Assembly (NCBI GenBank): GCA_026122225.1
Contig: JANEZZ010001895.1
Coordinates: 1,736,001 to 1,800,000, forward strand
DNA from: Heloderma charlesbogerti
Taxonomy: Eukaryota > Chordata > Lepidosauria > Squamata > Helodermatidae
Length of the DNA: 64,000 nt
Direction of reading: 5' to 3'
Positions 22,250-33,500 of the stretch are shown here, one piece after another (the first letter of the stretch is position 1; each line of letters opens with the position of its first letter). The notes under the pieces are model-generated. The model had not been told where the DNA came from. It did no database searches and saw nothing but the letters and a program-made list of their open reading frames with translations. The position numbers and the translations under genes were made by a program.

Positions 22250-23584
22250 ATGCTGTGCAGGGCCACCCAAGACGGACAGGTCATGGTGGAGAGTTCTGAC
22301 AAAATGTGGTCCACTGGAGAAGGAAATGGCAACCCACTCCAGTATTCTTGCCAAGAAAACCCCATGGAACCTATCACAAGGCTAAAAGATATGATGCCGG
22401 AAGGTGAGCCCCTCAGGTCGGAAGGTGTCCAATATACTACTGGGGAAGAACAGAGGGTATTTCCAAGTAGCGCCAGAAAGAGTGAAGCGGCTGGGCCAAA
22501 GCTGAAAGGACACTCAGCTGTGGATGTGTCTGGTGGTGAAAAGAAAATCCAATGCAGTAAAGAACAATATTATTTAGGAACCTGGAATATAAGATCAATG
22601 AATCAAGGTAAGCTGGAGGTGGTCAAACATGAGATGGCAAGATTGAACATCGACATCTTGGGAAGCAGCGAACTAAAATGGACAGGCATGGGCGAATTTA
22701 ATTCAGGTGACCATCATATCTACTACTGTGGGCAAGAATCCCTTAGAAGAAACGGAGTAGCACTCATAGTCAATAAAAGGGTGGGAAAAACAGTACTGAG
22801 GTACAATCTCAAAAACGACAGAGTGATCTCAGTACGAATCCAAAGCAAACCATTCAGCATCACAGTAATTCAAGTCTATGGCCCAACCACTGAGGCCGAA
22901 GAAGATGAGGTTGATCGGTTCTATGAAGACCTACAACACCTTCTAGAACTAACACCAAAAAAAGATGTCCTCTTCATCATAGGGGATTGGAATGCTAAAG
23001 TAGGAAGTCATGAAATCACAGGGATAACAGGCAAGCATGGCCCTGGTGTACAAAATGAAGCAGGACAAAGGCTAATAGAGTTTTGCTAAGAGAACATGCT
23101 GATCATAGCAAACACTCTTTTCCAACAGCACAAGAGGCGACTCTACACATGGACATCACCAGATGGTCAATATCGAAATCAGATGGATTATGTCCTTTGC
23201 AGCCAAAGATGGAGAAGCTCTATACAGTCAGTAAAAACAAGACCTGGAGCTGACTGTGGCTCAGATCATGAGCTGCTTCTTGCAAAATTTCGGCTTAAAT
23301 TGAAGAACGTAGGGAAAACCACTAAACCACTCAGGTATGACCTAAATCATATCCCTGATGAATATACAGTGGAGGTGAGGAATAGATTTAAGGGATTAGA
23401 CCTGATAGACAGAGTGCCTGAGGAACTATGGATGGAGGTCCATAACATTGTTCAGGAGGCAGCAACTCAATCCAACCCAAAGAAAAAGAACTGCAAGAAA
23501 GCAAAGTGGCTGTCTTATGAGGCTTTACAAGTAGCTGAGGAAAGAAGGGAAGTGAAAAGCAAAGGGGAAGATATATCTAACTGA
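22250..23584 (+). pseudogene. BovB endonuclease region
   Basis: This is an apurinic-type endonuclease that nicks target DNA for target-primed reverse transcription. Motifs in order: LGTWNIRSM, SSELKWTG, VYGPTTEAEEDEV, GDWNAKVG, NQMDYVL and the catalytic GSDHELL. The frame is open apart from one in-frame TAA at 23087-23089 (after LIEFC) and a stop at 23582. The N-terminal leader before LGTWNIRSM is Glu, Ser and Lys rich. Confidence 0.9.
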
Positions 23585-23595
23585 ATGCAGATTTC

Positions 23596-26219
23596 CAGAG
23601 AATAGCAAGGAGAGACAAGATGGCCTTCTTAAATGAACAATGCAAAGAAATCGAGGAAAACAATAGAATGCGAAAGACTAGAGATCTTTTCAAGAAAATC
23701 GGAGATATCAAGGGAACATTTTGTGCAAAGACAGGCATGATAAAGGACAAAGAAGGCAGGGACCTAACAGAAGCTAGGGATGTACGAAAGTCCCTTACCT
23801 TTTACGAAAGTTGATTCGCGGTGGGGGGGGATGCGCCCCGTCCCTCCTGCCGCGAATCTTGTCCTGCCGGGACCGCAAATGGCAGCGGCCGTAGCCGCCG
23901 CCGTTTGCATCCCTGCAGTCAGCCATGATAGGCTACATAAATGTTTATGTAGCCTATCACGTCTGAGTTAAACAAAAAACAAAAAACCGCGCGTACGCAA
24001 ATGGCGCCCATGGGCGCCGCCATTTGCATTCCTTATTTTGGCACGTCTAGTCTATGTAAACATTTACGTAGACTACGGCGAAAATAAGGGGAATGCAAAT
24101 AGCGTAGCGTCTATGTAGACTATTTGCGTTCCCCTTATTTTCGCCATAGTCTATGTAAATGTTTACATAGACTAGACGTGCCAAAATAAGGAACGCAAAT
24201 GGCAGCTCCCATGGGCGCCGCCATTTGCGTACGCGCGTGTTTTTTTTTTTTTAACTCAGCCATGATAGGCTACGTAAACATTTACGTAGCCTATCACGGT
24301 ATTTTTTAAAATCTAGCCATGATAGGCTAAGTAAATGTTTACGTAGCCTATCACGTTTTTTTAAAAAAAAACCTTGGAAATGGCGGCGGTGGCAGCCGGT
24401 TGGAAGACCGGCCGCCGCCGCTGCCAAACCGCTGCCGAACTGCCGCCGCCAGGGACATTCGCACAAGGTAAGTCCTGTCCCGGGTGGGCGGGGGCATGGC
24501 GGACCGTTTCGCCACCAATTTCGGGGGGCCGAATGCGCTGGCATTCGGCTCCCCGAGATTCATGGCAAAATTCTCTGACATCCCTAACAGAAGCAGATGA
24601 GATTAAGAAGAGGTGGAAAGAATTCACAGAAGAACTATACAGGAAAGATCTTAATGTCCCTGATAGCCATGATAGTGCAGTCACTGAACTTGAGCCAGAC
24701 ATCCTAGAGAGTGAAGTCAAGTGGGCCTTAGGAAGCATTACTAACAACAAAGCTAGCGGAGATGACAGTATTCCAGCTGAGCTATTTAAAATCCTCAAAG
24801 ATTATGCTGTTAAAGTGCTGCACTCAATATGCCAACAAATTTGGAACACTCAAAAGTGTTCCACAAGAGTGGCCACAAGACTGGAAAAGGTCAATTTACA
24901 TTCCATTTCCAAAGAAGGGCAATGCCAAAGAGTGTTCAAACTACCGTACAATTGCGCTCATTTCACATGCCAGCAAGGTGATGCTCAAAATCCTACAAGC
25001 TAGGCTTCAGCAGTATGTGAACCGAGAACTACCGGAAGTACAAGCTGGGTTTCAAAGAGGCAGAGGAACTAGAGATCAAATCGCCAACATTCACTGGATC
25101 ATGGAGAAAGCAAGAGCATTCCAGAAAAACGTCTATTTCTGCTTCATTGATTACGCTAAAGCCTTTGATTGTGTGGATCACAACAAACTGTGGCAAATTC
25201 TGAAAGAGATGGGAGTACCAGACCACCTTACCTGTCTCCTGAGAAACCTGTACGAGGGTCAAGAAGCAAAAGTAAGAACCAGACATGGAACAACCGATTG
25301 GTTCAAAATTGGGAAAGGAGTATGACAAGGCTGCATATTGTCGCCCTGCTTATTTAACTTATATGCAGAGTACATCATGAGAAACGCCAGGTTGGATGAA
25401 TCGCAGGTCGGAATTAAGATTGCCGGGAGAATTATCAACAACCTCAGATACACAGACGATACCACCCTAATGGCAGAAAGTGAAGAGGATCTAAAGAGCC
25501 TCTTGTTGAGGGTGAAAGTGGAGAGTGCAAAAGCTGGTTTGAAACTCAACATTAAAAAAACTAAAATCATGGCATCTGGCCCCATCACCTCCTGGCATAT
25601 AGAAGGGGAAGAAATGGAAGCAGTGACAGATTTTACTTTCTTGGGCTTCAAGATCACCGCAGATGGTGACTGTAGCCATGAAATTAAAAGACGCTTGCTC
25701 CTTGGGAGGAAAGCTATGGCAAACCTAGACAGCATAGTCAGAAGTAGAGACATCACCTTGCCGACAAAGGTCCGCATAATCAAAGCTATGGTTTTCCCAG
25801 TAGTAATGTATGGATGTGAGAGCTGGACTATAAGGAAGGCTGAGCGCCGAAGAATTGATGCTTTCGAACTGTGGTGCTGGAGAAGACTCTTGCAGAAGAC
25901 TGCAAGGAGGTCAAATCAGTCCATCCTAAAGGAAATCAACCCTGAGTGCTCATTGGAAGGACAGATACTGAAGCTGAAGCTCAAATATTTTGGCCACCTA
26001 ATGCGAAGAGAAAAGTCACTGGAAAAGACCCTGATGCTGGGATTGGGAAGGATTGAAGGCAAAAGGAGAAGGGGACGGCAGAGGATGAGATGGCTAGATA
26101 GCATCACCGATGCAATGAATATGAACTTGAGCACACTCTGGGAGAGAGCAGAGGACAGGAAGGCCTGGCGTGCTATGGTCCATGGGGTCACGAAGAGTTG
26201 GACACGACTTAACGACTGA
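23596..26219 (+). pseudogene. BovB linker, reverse transcriptase and C-terminal region
   Basis: The linker 23596-23770 is cut by the hAT-like element, and coding resumes at 24595 (ADEIKKRW). RT motifs include CSNYRTIALISHASKV, YAKAFDCVDHNKLW, LSPCLFNLYAEYIM and the polymerase box, which reads YTDD instead of the family YADD. A frameshift lies near 24850, a TGA replaces an Arg codon at 25324, and the region beyond is open to 26219. It ends WRAMVHGVTKSWTRLND, the conserved BovB C-terminus. The element cannot now be autonomous. Confidence 0.9.
23767..24594 (+). mobile_element. hAT-like palindromic MITE, copy 2 (inside BovB)
   Basis: The element body is 23775-24586. Ends are TAGGGATGTACG and TGACATCCCTA, with a perfect 8-bp duplication ACAGAAGC on both sides. 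Removing the element and one duplication restores the BovB reading across the site. The interior from about 23920 to 24300 is one large palindrome centred near 24112, built of smaller hairpins (GATAGGCTACGTAAA, AGTCTATGTAAA). Confidence 0.93.
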
Positions 26220-26265
26220 AGAACAACAACAACTCTAAACATGACTAAGCCTGGATCCAACCCAG

Positions 26266-26730
26266 TATATTGGGAGACGTTAGTTATGTGACATGAGACT
26301 GACTTGACGATAATCTCAAAGATAATTCATTATAATGAATCCTTTTAAGCTTAAATTTGAATAGCAGGAAGTCCTAACAGTGGTTATATCCCCAATATGC
26401 CTACATAGCTACAGGGTACTCTTATACATTTCCTCAATATTTTTTTTAAAAAGGACAGATACTACAAAAATAAATACTAGCTGTCAACCCAGTCTTAGAA
26501 GAGTCAAAGGAAGCTTTCACATGTCTTTGCAATTATACATTTCCCCCCCAGAGTGATCTGATCACCCCCATTCTTGAGAACACTGTGCGTGACACAAAGA
26601 GGAGTTACAGGATTGACAGGTGGAATATGACTAGGAGTGGAACTGGAAAAGCTTTGAATGGTTGCGCAAACTATAACATCTGAAAGCTGCTTAAGGAAGA
26701 AAAGGAGAAAAGCTGAGTCATAGAAAGCAG
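26266..26730. other. Intronic stretch without recognisable feature
   Basis: Part of intron 1 of the peptide gene. No repeat recognised. Confidence 0.4.
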
Positions 26731-26736
26731 TCTTAC

Positions 26737-26825
26737 CTCTGCAAAGAAGGAAGTGATGTTGAGATGTGAGACAAGACTGTCATCACAATAGCTAGCTGCC
26801 ACAGCCCAGTCATCAGCGAAGCCAT
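26737..26825 (-). CDS. Peptide precursor, exon 1 (signal peptide)
   Basis: ATG at 26825-26823 has a good context (A at -3, G at +4). It opens 29 codons encoding a typical secretory signal: hydrophobic core LWQLAIVMTVLSHI followed by a small-residue region STSLPS. The exon ends CAGAG before the perfect donor GTAAGA, leaving two bases that exon 2 completes. An AG (TTTTAAG) 8 nt before the ATG could be an acceptor for a non-coding leader exon. Together with exons 2-4 this gives 342 nt, 113 codons plus stop, with all three junctions in the same phase. The 7.6-kb intron 1 holds BovB, an LTR and hAT-like MITEs. Confidence 0.65.
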
Positions 26826-26849
26826 GATGTTTCCTTAAAATCCAAAGTG

Positions 26850-29734
26850 TTTTGATGAGTAATGAAAAGGCGTTTGTTGTCCGATTAGTACAGATTGCCT
26901 ATTGTCTCCCATGCACACATTCCAGTGTGATGTAAAGAAAGCCATTGATATTAACAAATAAAGAAGGGGTCACTGGTAGAAACTGAAAGAATAACCATGG
27001 TAGGGGTTCAGCCAATATGGTAAATTGGACATGGCTGGCAAATTCCAGTGACGATGCATTTGATGGTATGGGCATGGAGAGCACAGGGTGTGAGCTATGG
27101 ATGCTGGGGAATCTGCAACGGATTCAAATGAGTTTGGATTTCTATGAATCTGACCTGCGGATTCCACAGTAGACCGACTTCTTCTGAGTCACACAGATTC
27201 TGTGGACTTGCAGACTTTTTGTAACTTTTAGGGGGAGGGATTTGTGCAAATCTGCACTTGCACGAATGTGCATTAGTGCTAGTGCACATTCGTGCAAGTG
27301 GAACAAAATTCTCATGCATCCTTAAAAAAAATCCTATTCCATCAATGAGCAGATGGAATGAAAGATGCCTCACAATCCACAAAACACAGACAGAATAGAT
27401 TTAACAAAGTCCCTCATATGAAGAGGATCATCGTATGCTAAACTGCATTGTTCTGCAAACCACCAAATAGTGCAGCCATATGATAATGCAGGATGATGAT
27501 GCCCCCAACTTTGGAACATTCTCCCTAGAGAGGCTCACCTGGTACCTATTTTGATGTTTTTTTGCCAATTTACTATTTATAACCTTTTAAAAAAATCTAT
27601 TTTACTCTGTTTTATATTATTCTTCTGCCTTCCCTATTCTGTCTTCATATTACTTTTCTGAGTTTGTCCCCAGGTTCAGAAATCAGGGTTGTGATTGCAG
27701 CCCTGTACATGTACAGCATCCGCTGATATGCATGCAAATGCCTGTTTCAGGTGCCTTCCTAGTGTGAAAATGTGGACCATGCTGATTTAGCTCAAGAGCA
27801 GCCTGATGGTATTTTTAAAATAATTCTCAGGATTGATTTACAGACGCTGGGGAAGTTAGTGGTAAAATGTACTTCACCGTTATGGACAGCAAGTGGGGGA
27901 TTCCAGTTCTGAATGCTTCTTCACATCAACCCCCACCCCCACTAGAAAGGTTAGAATGGCTCTTTGTGTAATGTGCTCCTTTTCTATCTGCAGGGAGTTT
28001 TAACTCAGGAGAGCATTTTAAAAATGTGGGCACCCAGCTACTGCGTGAATTGCTACAGCCCATTTTCCATCTGAGCACATCTCATTTGTCAAAGGTCATG
28101 TTCAACGACAAATCAAAAAGATGCTTGTGCTGCTTCTGCCTACTCCATATGTGTCAGGGGATGTTAAGAGAATAGGAAAGGGAAAGAGGAGTTTTAAATC
28201 AAGCAAGCTAACAGAAAGAAGAGGAGGCACATGACATTGTCTAGAAAGATAATTTAACATTGCAACAAAGGTTGGCTAGAGAACCAGCCCACACACCGAT
28301 TTGGCACCATTTTTGACTTCCATCGGAAGGAAGACAGAATACTGTGCATTGTTACGCCGTTGTCTCAGCACTCCGCTATAATGTAAGTTCACCTAGATTG
28401 ACTTTGAATAAAATTAAATATGTAGCATTAAATTAAAAAAACATAAACCTCATGGGAACGTAACCAAAATATTTCAAAGCCGCTCAAGTGCTTTCTATTG
28501 TGATAAGAGGGACACAACAAAACATTACTAAAACTGTGGCCCAGAGTCTGGTTTATCTCCTACTGCTGAGAATTCACACATAATTAGTCTTTCAGGTGAG
28601 TCACAAAAATAATTAGATCTTGGGCTTTGTGACTGACACATTATTAAGGCTTACCATCATCAGCCAAGACCCAAAAGGCGTGAATGGGCTTTATCACCTC
28701 TGCTCCTGAACTCACTGCTGCTCTGTTGTGCTGCCTAGGAACCTGTTCCAATGGTCTGAAGCATTTGCTGCAGTCAGAGAGGTTGAAGTGGGAAGGGGAA
28801 ATTGGCAATGCTTTCCTGTGTATGTGAAGTTTTGTCCACTGTTTCTATCCTAGTCATAGATCCATTGAATCCAGTGGGAACCCCGTCCTACCCACTGCGG
28901 TAGAACAGATGCTAAATGTCTTTGTGACCTTGGACATCTTTATTGATTCATGCCCTGTGAACTGTATCCCTGATCCATAGCCATGGTAAAGAACGTGAGC
29001 ACATGCCTTGACCAACTTGAGCAGCACAAGATGAATATGATTATGCCTTATCATTGGGACATCTTGCGGTAGGTGTGTTTGAGTTACACAAAACTCGAGG
29101 GTGAATGGAATCTTTGGTAAATGCTCAGCAATACGCAGATTAGCACCTTAACTGATGTCATTTTAGGTAGCCTATCTACCTAAAGCAACAAAAAGTATTA
29201 CCATTAGTGTTAAGAAACAAAACCTTGCTGTACTTGTTGTGGGGATTGCAGCTGCTTTTCCATTTTGCCAGGTGGAGAAAGTGGCACAGCTGTAAAGGTG
29301 GTGTAATTGTTTTACCAATATAAGTTGGCCCAATGAAGGCTACTTCACACTAGCCCCAATCCTGTAGCTGGATGATGGTAAAGCAAGTATTCAAATGTAA
29401 CAGGAGGAGAAGTGGGGTGTTGCTGTAGGAAGACTAACCTTGCTGCTGGGGGGGGGGGCTGTTTTCCCTTTTAAACCAAAAACCAAAGGGGAAATGTATC
29501 AGTTATTGGGAGAGGGAGGGAGAGCCCACAACCTTCAGAGAGAGGGGGAAAGCACTTATTTCCCCACTTCTTTTCACCTTTTCTTTTAAAGGGCTACATG
29601 AGTACTCATACAATACAGTAGAGAAGTGGTTAACCTGGAAAATATATTTTTTAACAAAAACAAATTAAACCTTGTTTTTAATGCCAAAAAATGAACTGGC
29701 ATGGGCAGAACAGGGGATGGGTGTGAGTGCTTTT
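26850..29734. other. Upstream intergenic region
   Basis: Upstream of exon 1 of the peptide gene on the minus strand. It would hold its promoter and any leader exon, but I see no assignable promoter. A short perfect inverted repeat CACTTGCACGAATGTGCA/TGCACATTCGTGCAAGTG occurs at 27256-27300. No other genes seen. Confidence 0.4.
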
Positions 29735-30434
29735 TAAGAGCAGGGGAAATGGGGTATTATTTCTGATGGCGAAAGAAAGTGTGATTTCCTCATGTGTATT
29801 TGTGCTATTCCATTATACCACAGTGCCACCTAGAGGCTATGTAGCAGAAAAGCAGGAAAGGAAACACTTCTCGTGTAGTGCTTGGATCTCAATTCTGCAA
29901 TGAAACCAAAAGCAGATGTAGCAGATTAACAGCCTTATGTAGAAAAGCCCTTTAAAAACTTGCAGAAAGTGCTGTTTTCAAACAGAAGCAAAACTGGAGG
30001 GGGATGACATTGTCTAAAGAACTCGTGAGTAGGGAGTGGCGAGCACATAACAAATACCTCATGTAGAAAAACTCTTGGTATGAGGAGGAAAGAATCTCTT
30101 TCAACCTCTAACGAGGTAAAAGTGCTTGATTCCCAGCATGGATTGCACAACTTGCTGGGAAGACGTGTCCCACATCCCAACCCCAACAAGAAAAGAGTTG
30201 TAAGTACAAGGGGCATTGTGGCATAGTGGAATAGCGCAAATACACAAGAGGAAATCATGCTTTCTTTCAACATTAGAAATAATGCCTCATTTTCCCTGCT
30301 CTAAAAAAACTCACATAAAGTGCCGTTTACAAAAAGAAACTAAACTGGAGGGTCACAACATCCTCTAAAGAACCCATAAACAATTATGAGTAGGGAATGA
30401 TGAGCACACAACAAATGCCTCATATAGAAAAGCT
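29735..30434. repeat. Cluster of three partial MITE family M copies
   Basis: A minus-orientation piece (29735-29947, ending TGTAGAAAAGCC), a plus-orientation half (29948-30073, ending CATGTAGAAAAACTC) and a second plus-orientation piece (30216-30434, ending CATATAGAAAAGCTC). Shared core motifs are CAAATACACAAGAGGAAA and its reverse complement. Confidence 0.6.
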
Positions 30435-31973
30435 CATTGATATCTTTTAAATATGGAACATCTGTGCATAACCTTGGAATAGAGTTGGACTGAAATTAAT
30501 GGGATACCTCTCAGTAAAACTGCCTAGGAAGGATTTGAGGCTGAGATCCATAAGGATTCTGACCAACAAATATGCCAGCAAAAGCTCAAAATACTCACCC
30601 TTCCAAAAGATGTTGCTGTGGGACAAGCAAACGTTATGCCACCATGTGCCTGCAGTGCCACTGCCCATCTCTTGCCCGTGTCTCCTATAAATACGCTGCC
30701 CTTATCAGAAATCATTAATTAGGTAAAGATTGAAATATGGGGAGTGTTTAATAATGGCAAATAAGCTGGAATGCCTTTTTAATTTCCTAATTTGTTTGGC
30801 AAACATCCTTGGAGTGATAGCGTGCCTATCAAGAGTGATTGATTTTTTGTGAATGTCACTGCTATCGCTTCTTCCACCTTTACATTACCCTGTTTGATGA
30901 GAATTCAATACATATTTTTGTTTGCTTAGGTTTTATTTGCCAGGATAAATGTGCATGTGTTTTAGGAATGTTCTTGACATTTGAGAGCTCAATTAGAATG
31001 ATGAGGGTATCATAGAGGTTATGATGAGAGTACAGATGGTGATAGTCCAATATCTACCTCTTCTAGATTGTTCACAGCCATCTAGCAAGCTTGGCTTGAT
31101 CTTAAGCAGGAACCACCCTGATCAACTGGGGGTTGAAGAGATGGAGCCCCTGGGGAACTCTGTCCAGACACCCCTGTTGCCCCTTAATGATGACTAGGTT
31201 CTCAAACTGCAAGACGCCCCCTCTCTTTATGAGTTGCATATGATCACTTGAAGGAGGAGCACACATCTGTGTGGAAAGGGAAGATCCTGAGGCAGATTGA
31301 AACCTTCTTCTCCACCCTCTCCCCACCCCAAAATTGGGTGGGTTGAATGCTTCCTGACAGAAGATCTTGATCCCCCCTGGATTTGCAGTATCATCCCAGC
31401 CTAATGTGGGAAGAAGATTGCTCAGAAAGAAAGAATGCTTTGTTCTTGTGTTTTCTGGCATAGGTTCTTAGGAGGGGGTTGGAGACTGGGCTGGCATCAA
31501 GAACAGGCATGGTCAGGCACCTGCCAAGGGCCCACATCCCAGTAGGGGCCCATTGACAAGAGTCCCCTGGACTTGCTCCTCCTCTTCACCATTGCAACCT
31601 GCTTATTCGCCTGCCTCTTGCTGTGGCCCAGACAACAGTGGCAGTGGGAAGGAGGAGCAGCAGATGCCACGGCCAACTTGCTCCCCGGCTCTCTGCCTGT
31701 CAAGCAAGCAAGTGGTAGCAACGATGAGAAAGAGGAGGGGGAGCGACAGCAGCTGGTGGCAGTGTTGGGGAGAAGCTCAACTCACTCAGAGAAAGGGCCC
31801 ATTGAGGTACATTGCTCAAGGCCCCTCAAACACCTGGAGCCAGCACTGGTTGGAGACATCCTGATCTCTGCTTGTGTGTGGGAAGATCCTCATATTCACC
31901 TGTGGGACAGATGGTTAAGCTCTGTGTGTGGGTTGTGGGAAGGTAAAGTTTCAAAGTGTGTGTGGGGGGGGGC
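30435..31973. other. Stretch without recognisable gene
   Basis: A 171-codon open frame at 31573-32088 begins with a hydrophobic run, but it reads into the MITE at 31982 and has no splice support. I recognise nothing else. Confidence 0.4.
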
Positions 31974-32290
31974 AAGTTTAGTAGGGGTGTACGGATCCCC
32001 TGCCTTTTCGGGCCGGCTGCATTTAGGTAAATCTACCAGCTTTACGGCCTCAAATGGCGTAGTGGATGCCATTTGCGTCCGGAGTTAGTTAGCCCAGTTA
32101 AGAGATACGGCACGGCAATGGCGGCCGGCCATATCTCCAGCAATGCGGACCTTGTGGCTAGCTCCGCAGGATCAACGTGCAGAGGGGAGCTGGTCCAGAT
32201 GGATTCCGGGGCAGGCGGAGGTGAGTGCTCCGTTCCTCCATGGGCCCCAAAGGGGTCCGTGGCGGAATTCTCCGCCATCCCTAAGTTTAG
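31974..32290 (+). mobile_element. hAT-like MITE, copy 3 (short form)
   Basis: The body is about 31982-32283. It starts TAGGGGTGTACGG and ends GCCATCCCTA. AAGTTTAG flanks both sides, though one A is shared at the right edge. This copy lacks the GATAGGCTACGTA palindromes but keeps the family right end, including AGGTGAGTGCTCCG and GGCGGAATTCTC. Confidence 0.8.
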
Positions 32291-32804
32291 GGATGGGTAA
32301 ATCACTCTGTTTTTGCTCCATGTCACTTTTGCATGCACTCACCCATAAGTCCATTTCATGTCGCTTCCACATTAATCTGTGATTTTAAAAAATGTGCATG
32401 AATATCTGCATTGAAACACTTATTTGGTCACATTTTCTCTCAAAATACACATGCCTAAACTTACTGTGATATACTTTTGAGCCAAGAACTGTGTTGGACC
32501 CTTTGGGAAGTTCAGAAGCCAGTGGATAACTACGTTCCAATGTACATATTAGTCTGGGAGGTGCAGATCAGGTCAGCTTGTGTTGGAATTTGCAAAGGCT
32601 AAATTCCTCAAGGATCTCTAGCCACGTTTAAGAAACACTGCAGTAACAAATTATCTCCTGGTGAGGGAGGGGAGGGTTGGATCTCACTTCTGGCCTAGCC
32701 CTGCTCTTGCAGTGCTAGATCATCTATGGGGGTGGAGGGAAAGTATGTGGAGATAGGCTTGTTCTGCACAGTTATATATTTCTGTGCCATTTTCCATAGG
32801 TTGC

Positions 32805-33480
32805 GAAGAACATAAGGTCATAAGAAGACACATGCTGGATCAGACCAAGGTCCGCCTAGTCCAGCATTCTGTTCACACAGTGGCCAACCAGCTGTCGACC
32901 CAAAACCCACAACAGGGACATGAGTGCAACAGCACCCTCCCACCCATGTTCCCCAGCAACTGTGTACATAGGGATATAGGGATACTGCCTCTGATACTGG
33001 AGGTAGTATAGAGCCATCCGGACTAGTAGCCATTGATAGCCTTATTCTCCAGGAAGGTATCTAATTTGGTGGCCATAACTACATGTTGTGGTAGGGAGTG
33101 GTGAGTTCAGCTGAGAGATCAAAGTGATCAGTTCACATTACAAGTTGAAACCAGTAACAAATTGGTGGCCATAGCTACATGTTGTGGTAGCGAATTCCAT
33201 AGTTTAACTATGTGCTGTGTGAAGAAGTACTTCTTTTTATCTGTCCTGAATATCCCACCAATCAGCTTCATGGGATGACCCCGGGTTCTAGTATTATGAG
33301 AGAGAGAGAGAAATGTTTTCCTAGCCACATTCTCCACTCCATGCAGGATTTTGTACACCTCTATCATGTCTCCCTTTACTTGCCTTTTTTCCTAGCTGAA
33401 CAATCCCAGCTGTTATAACTTTCCCTCATAGGGGAGTTGCTCCAGCCCCTTGATCATTTTAGTTGCCCTTTTCCGCAACT
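32805..33480 (-). mobile_element. CR1-type LINE, 3' region
   Basis: Carries the LINE 3' block TGCTGGATCAGACCAAGGTC, GTCCAGCATTCTG and CCCATGTTCCCCAGCAACTG. On the minus strand an 80-codon open segment (33367-33128) with LSHNTRTRGHPMKL and LWNSLPQHV matches the C-terminus of CR1/L2-group ORF2 proteins. It is 5' truncated, with an internal duplication of the TGGCCATAGCTACATGTTGT region. Confidence 0.7.
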
Positions 33481-33500
33481 GAAGAAAGAATACATTATTG

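Larger units (their letters stand above)
22185..26231 (+). mobile_element. BovB (RTE) LINE, near full length, interrupted
   Basis: Flanked by ACTCTAAGCATG (22173-22184) and ACTCTAAACATG (26232-26243), a 12-bp target duplication with one mismatch. Removing the nested hAT-like element leaves about 3.2 kb, the usual full length of BovB. It ends in TGAAGAACAACAACAA, the typical tail. Strand, endonuclease and RT motifs agree. Confidence 0.93.
22098..26265. repeat. MITE split by BovB
   Basis: TGGGTTGGATCCAGGATTAG at the left and GCCTGGATCCAACCCAG at the right are inverted ends of one short element. Its interior is interrupted by the BovB at 22185-26231. Confidence 0.6.

Noticed and set aside
31573..32088. 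171-codon open frame with a hydrophobic start
   Set aside because: It runs into the MITE at 31982 and has no splice support, so it is likely not a gene.
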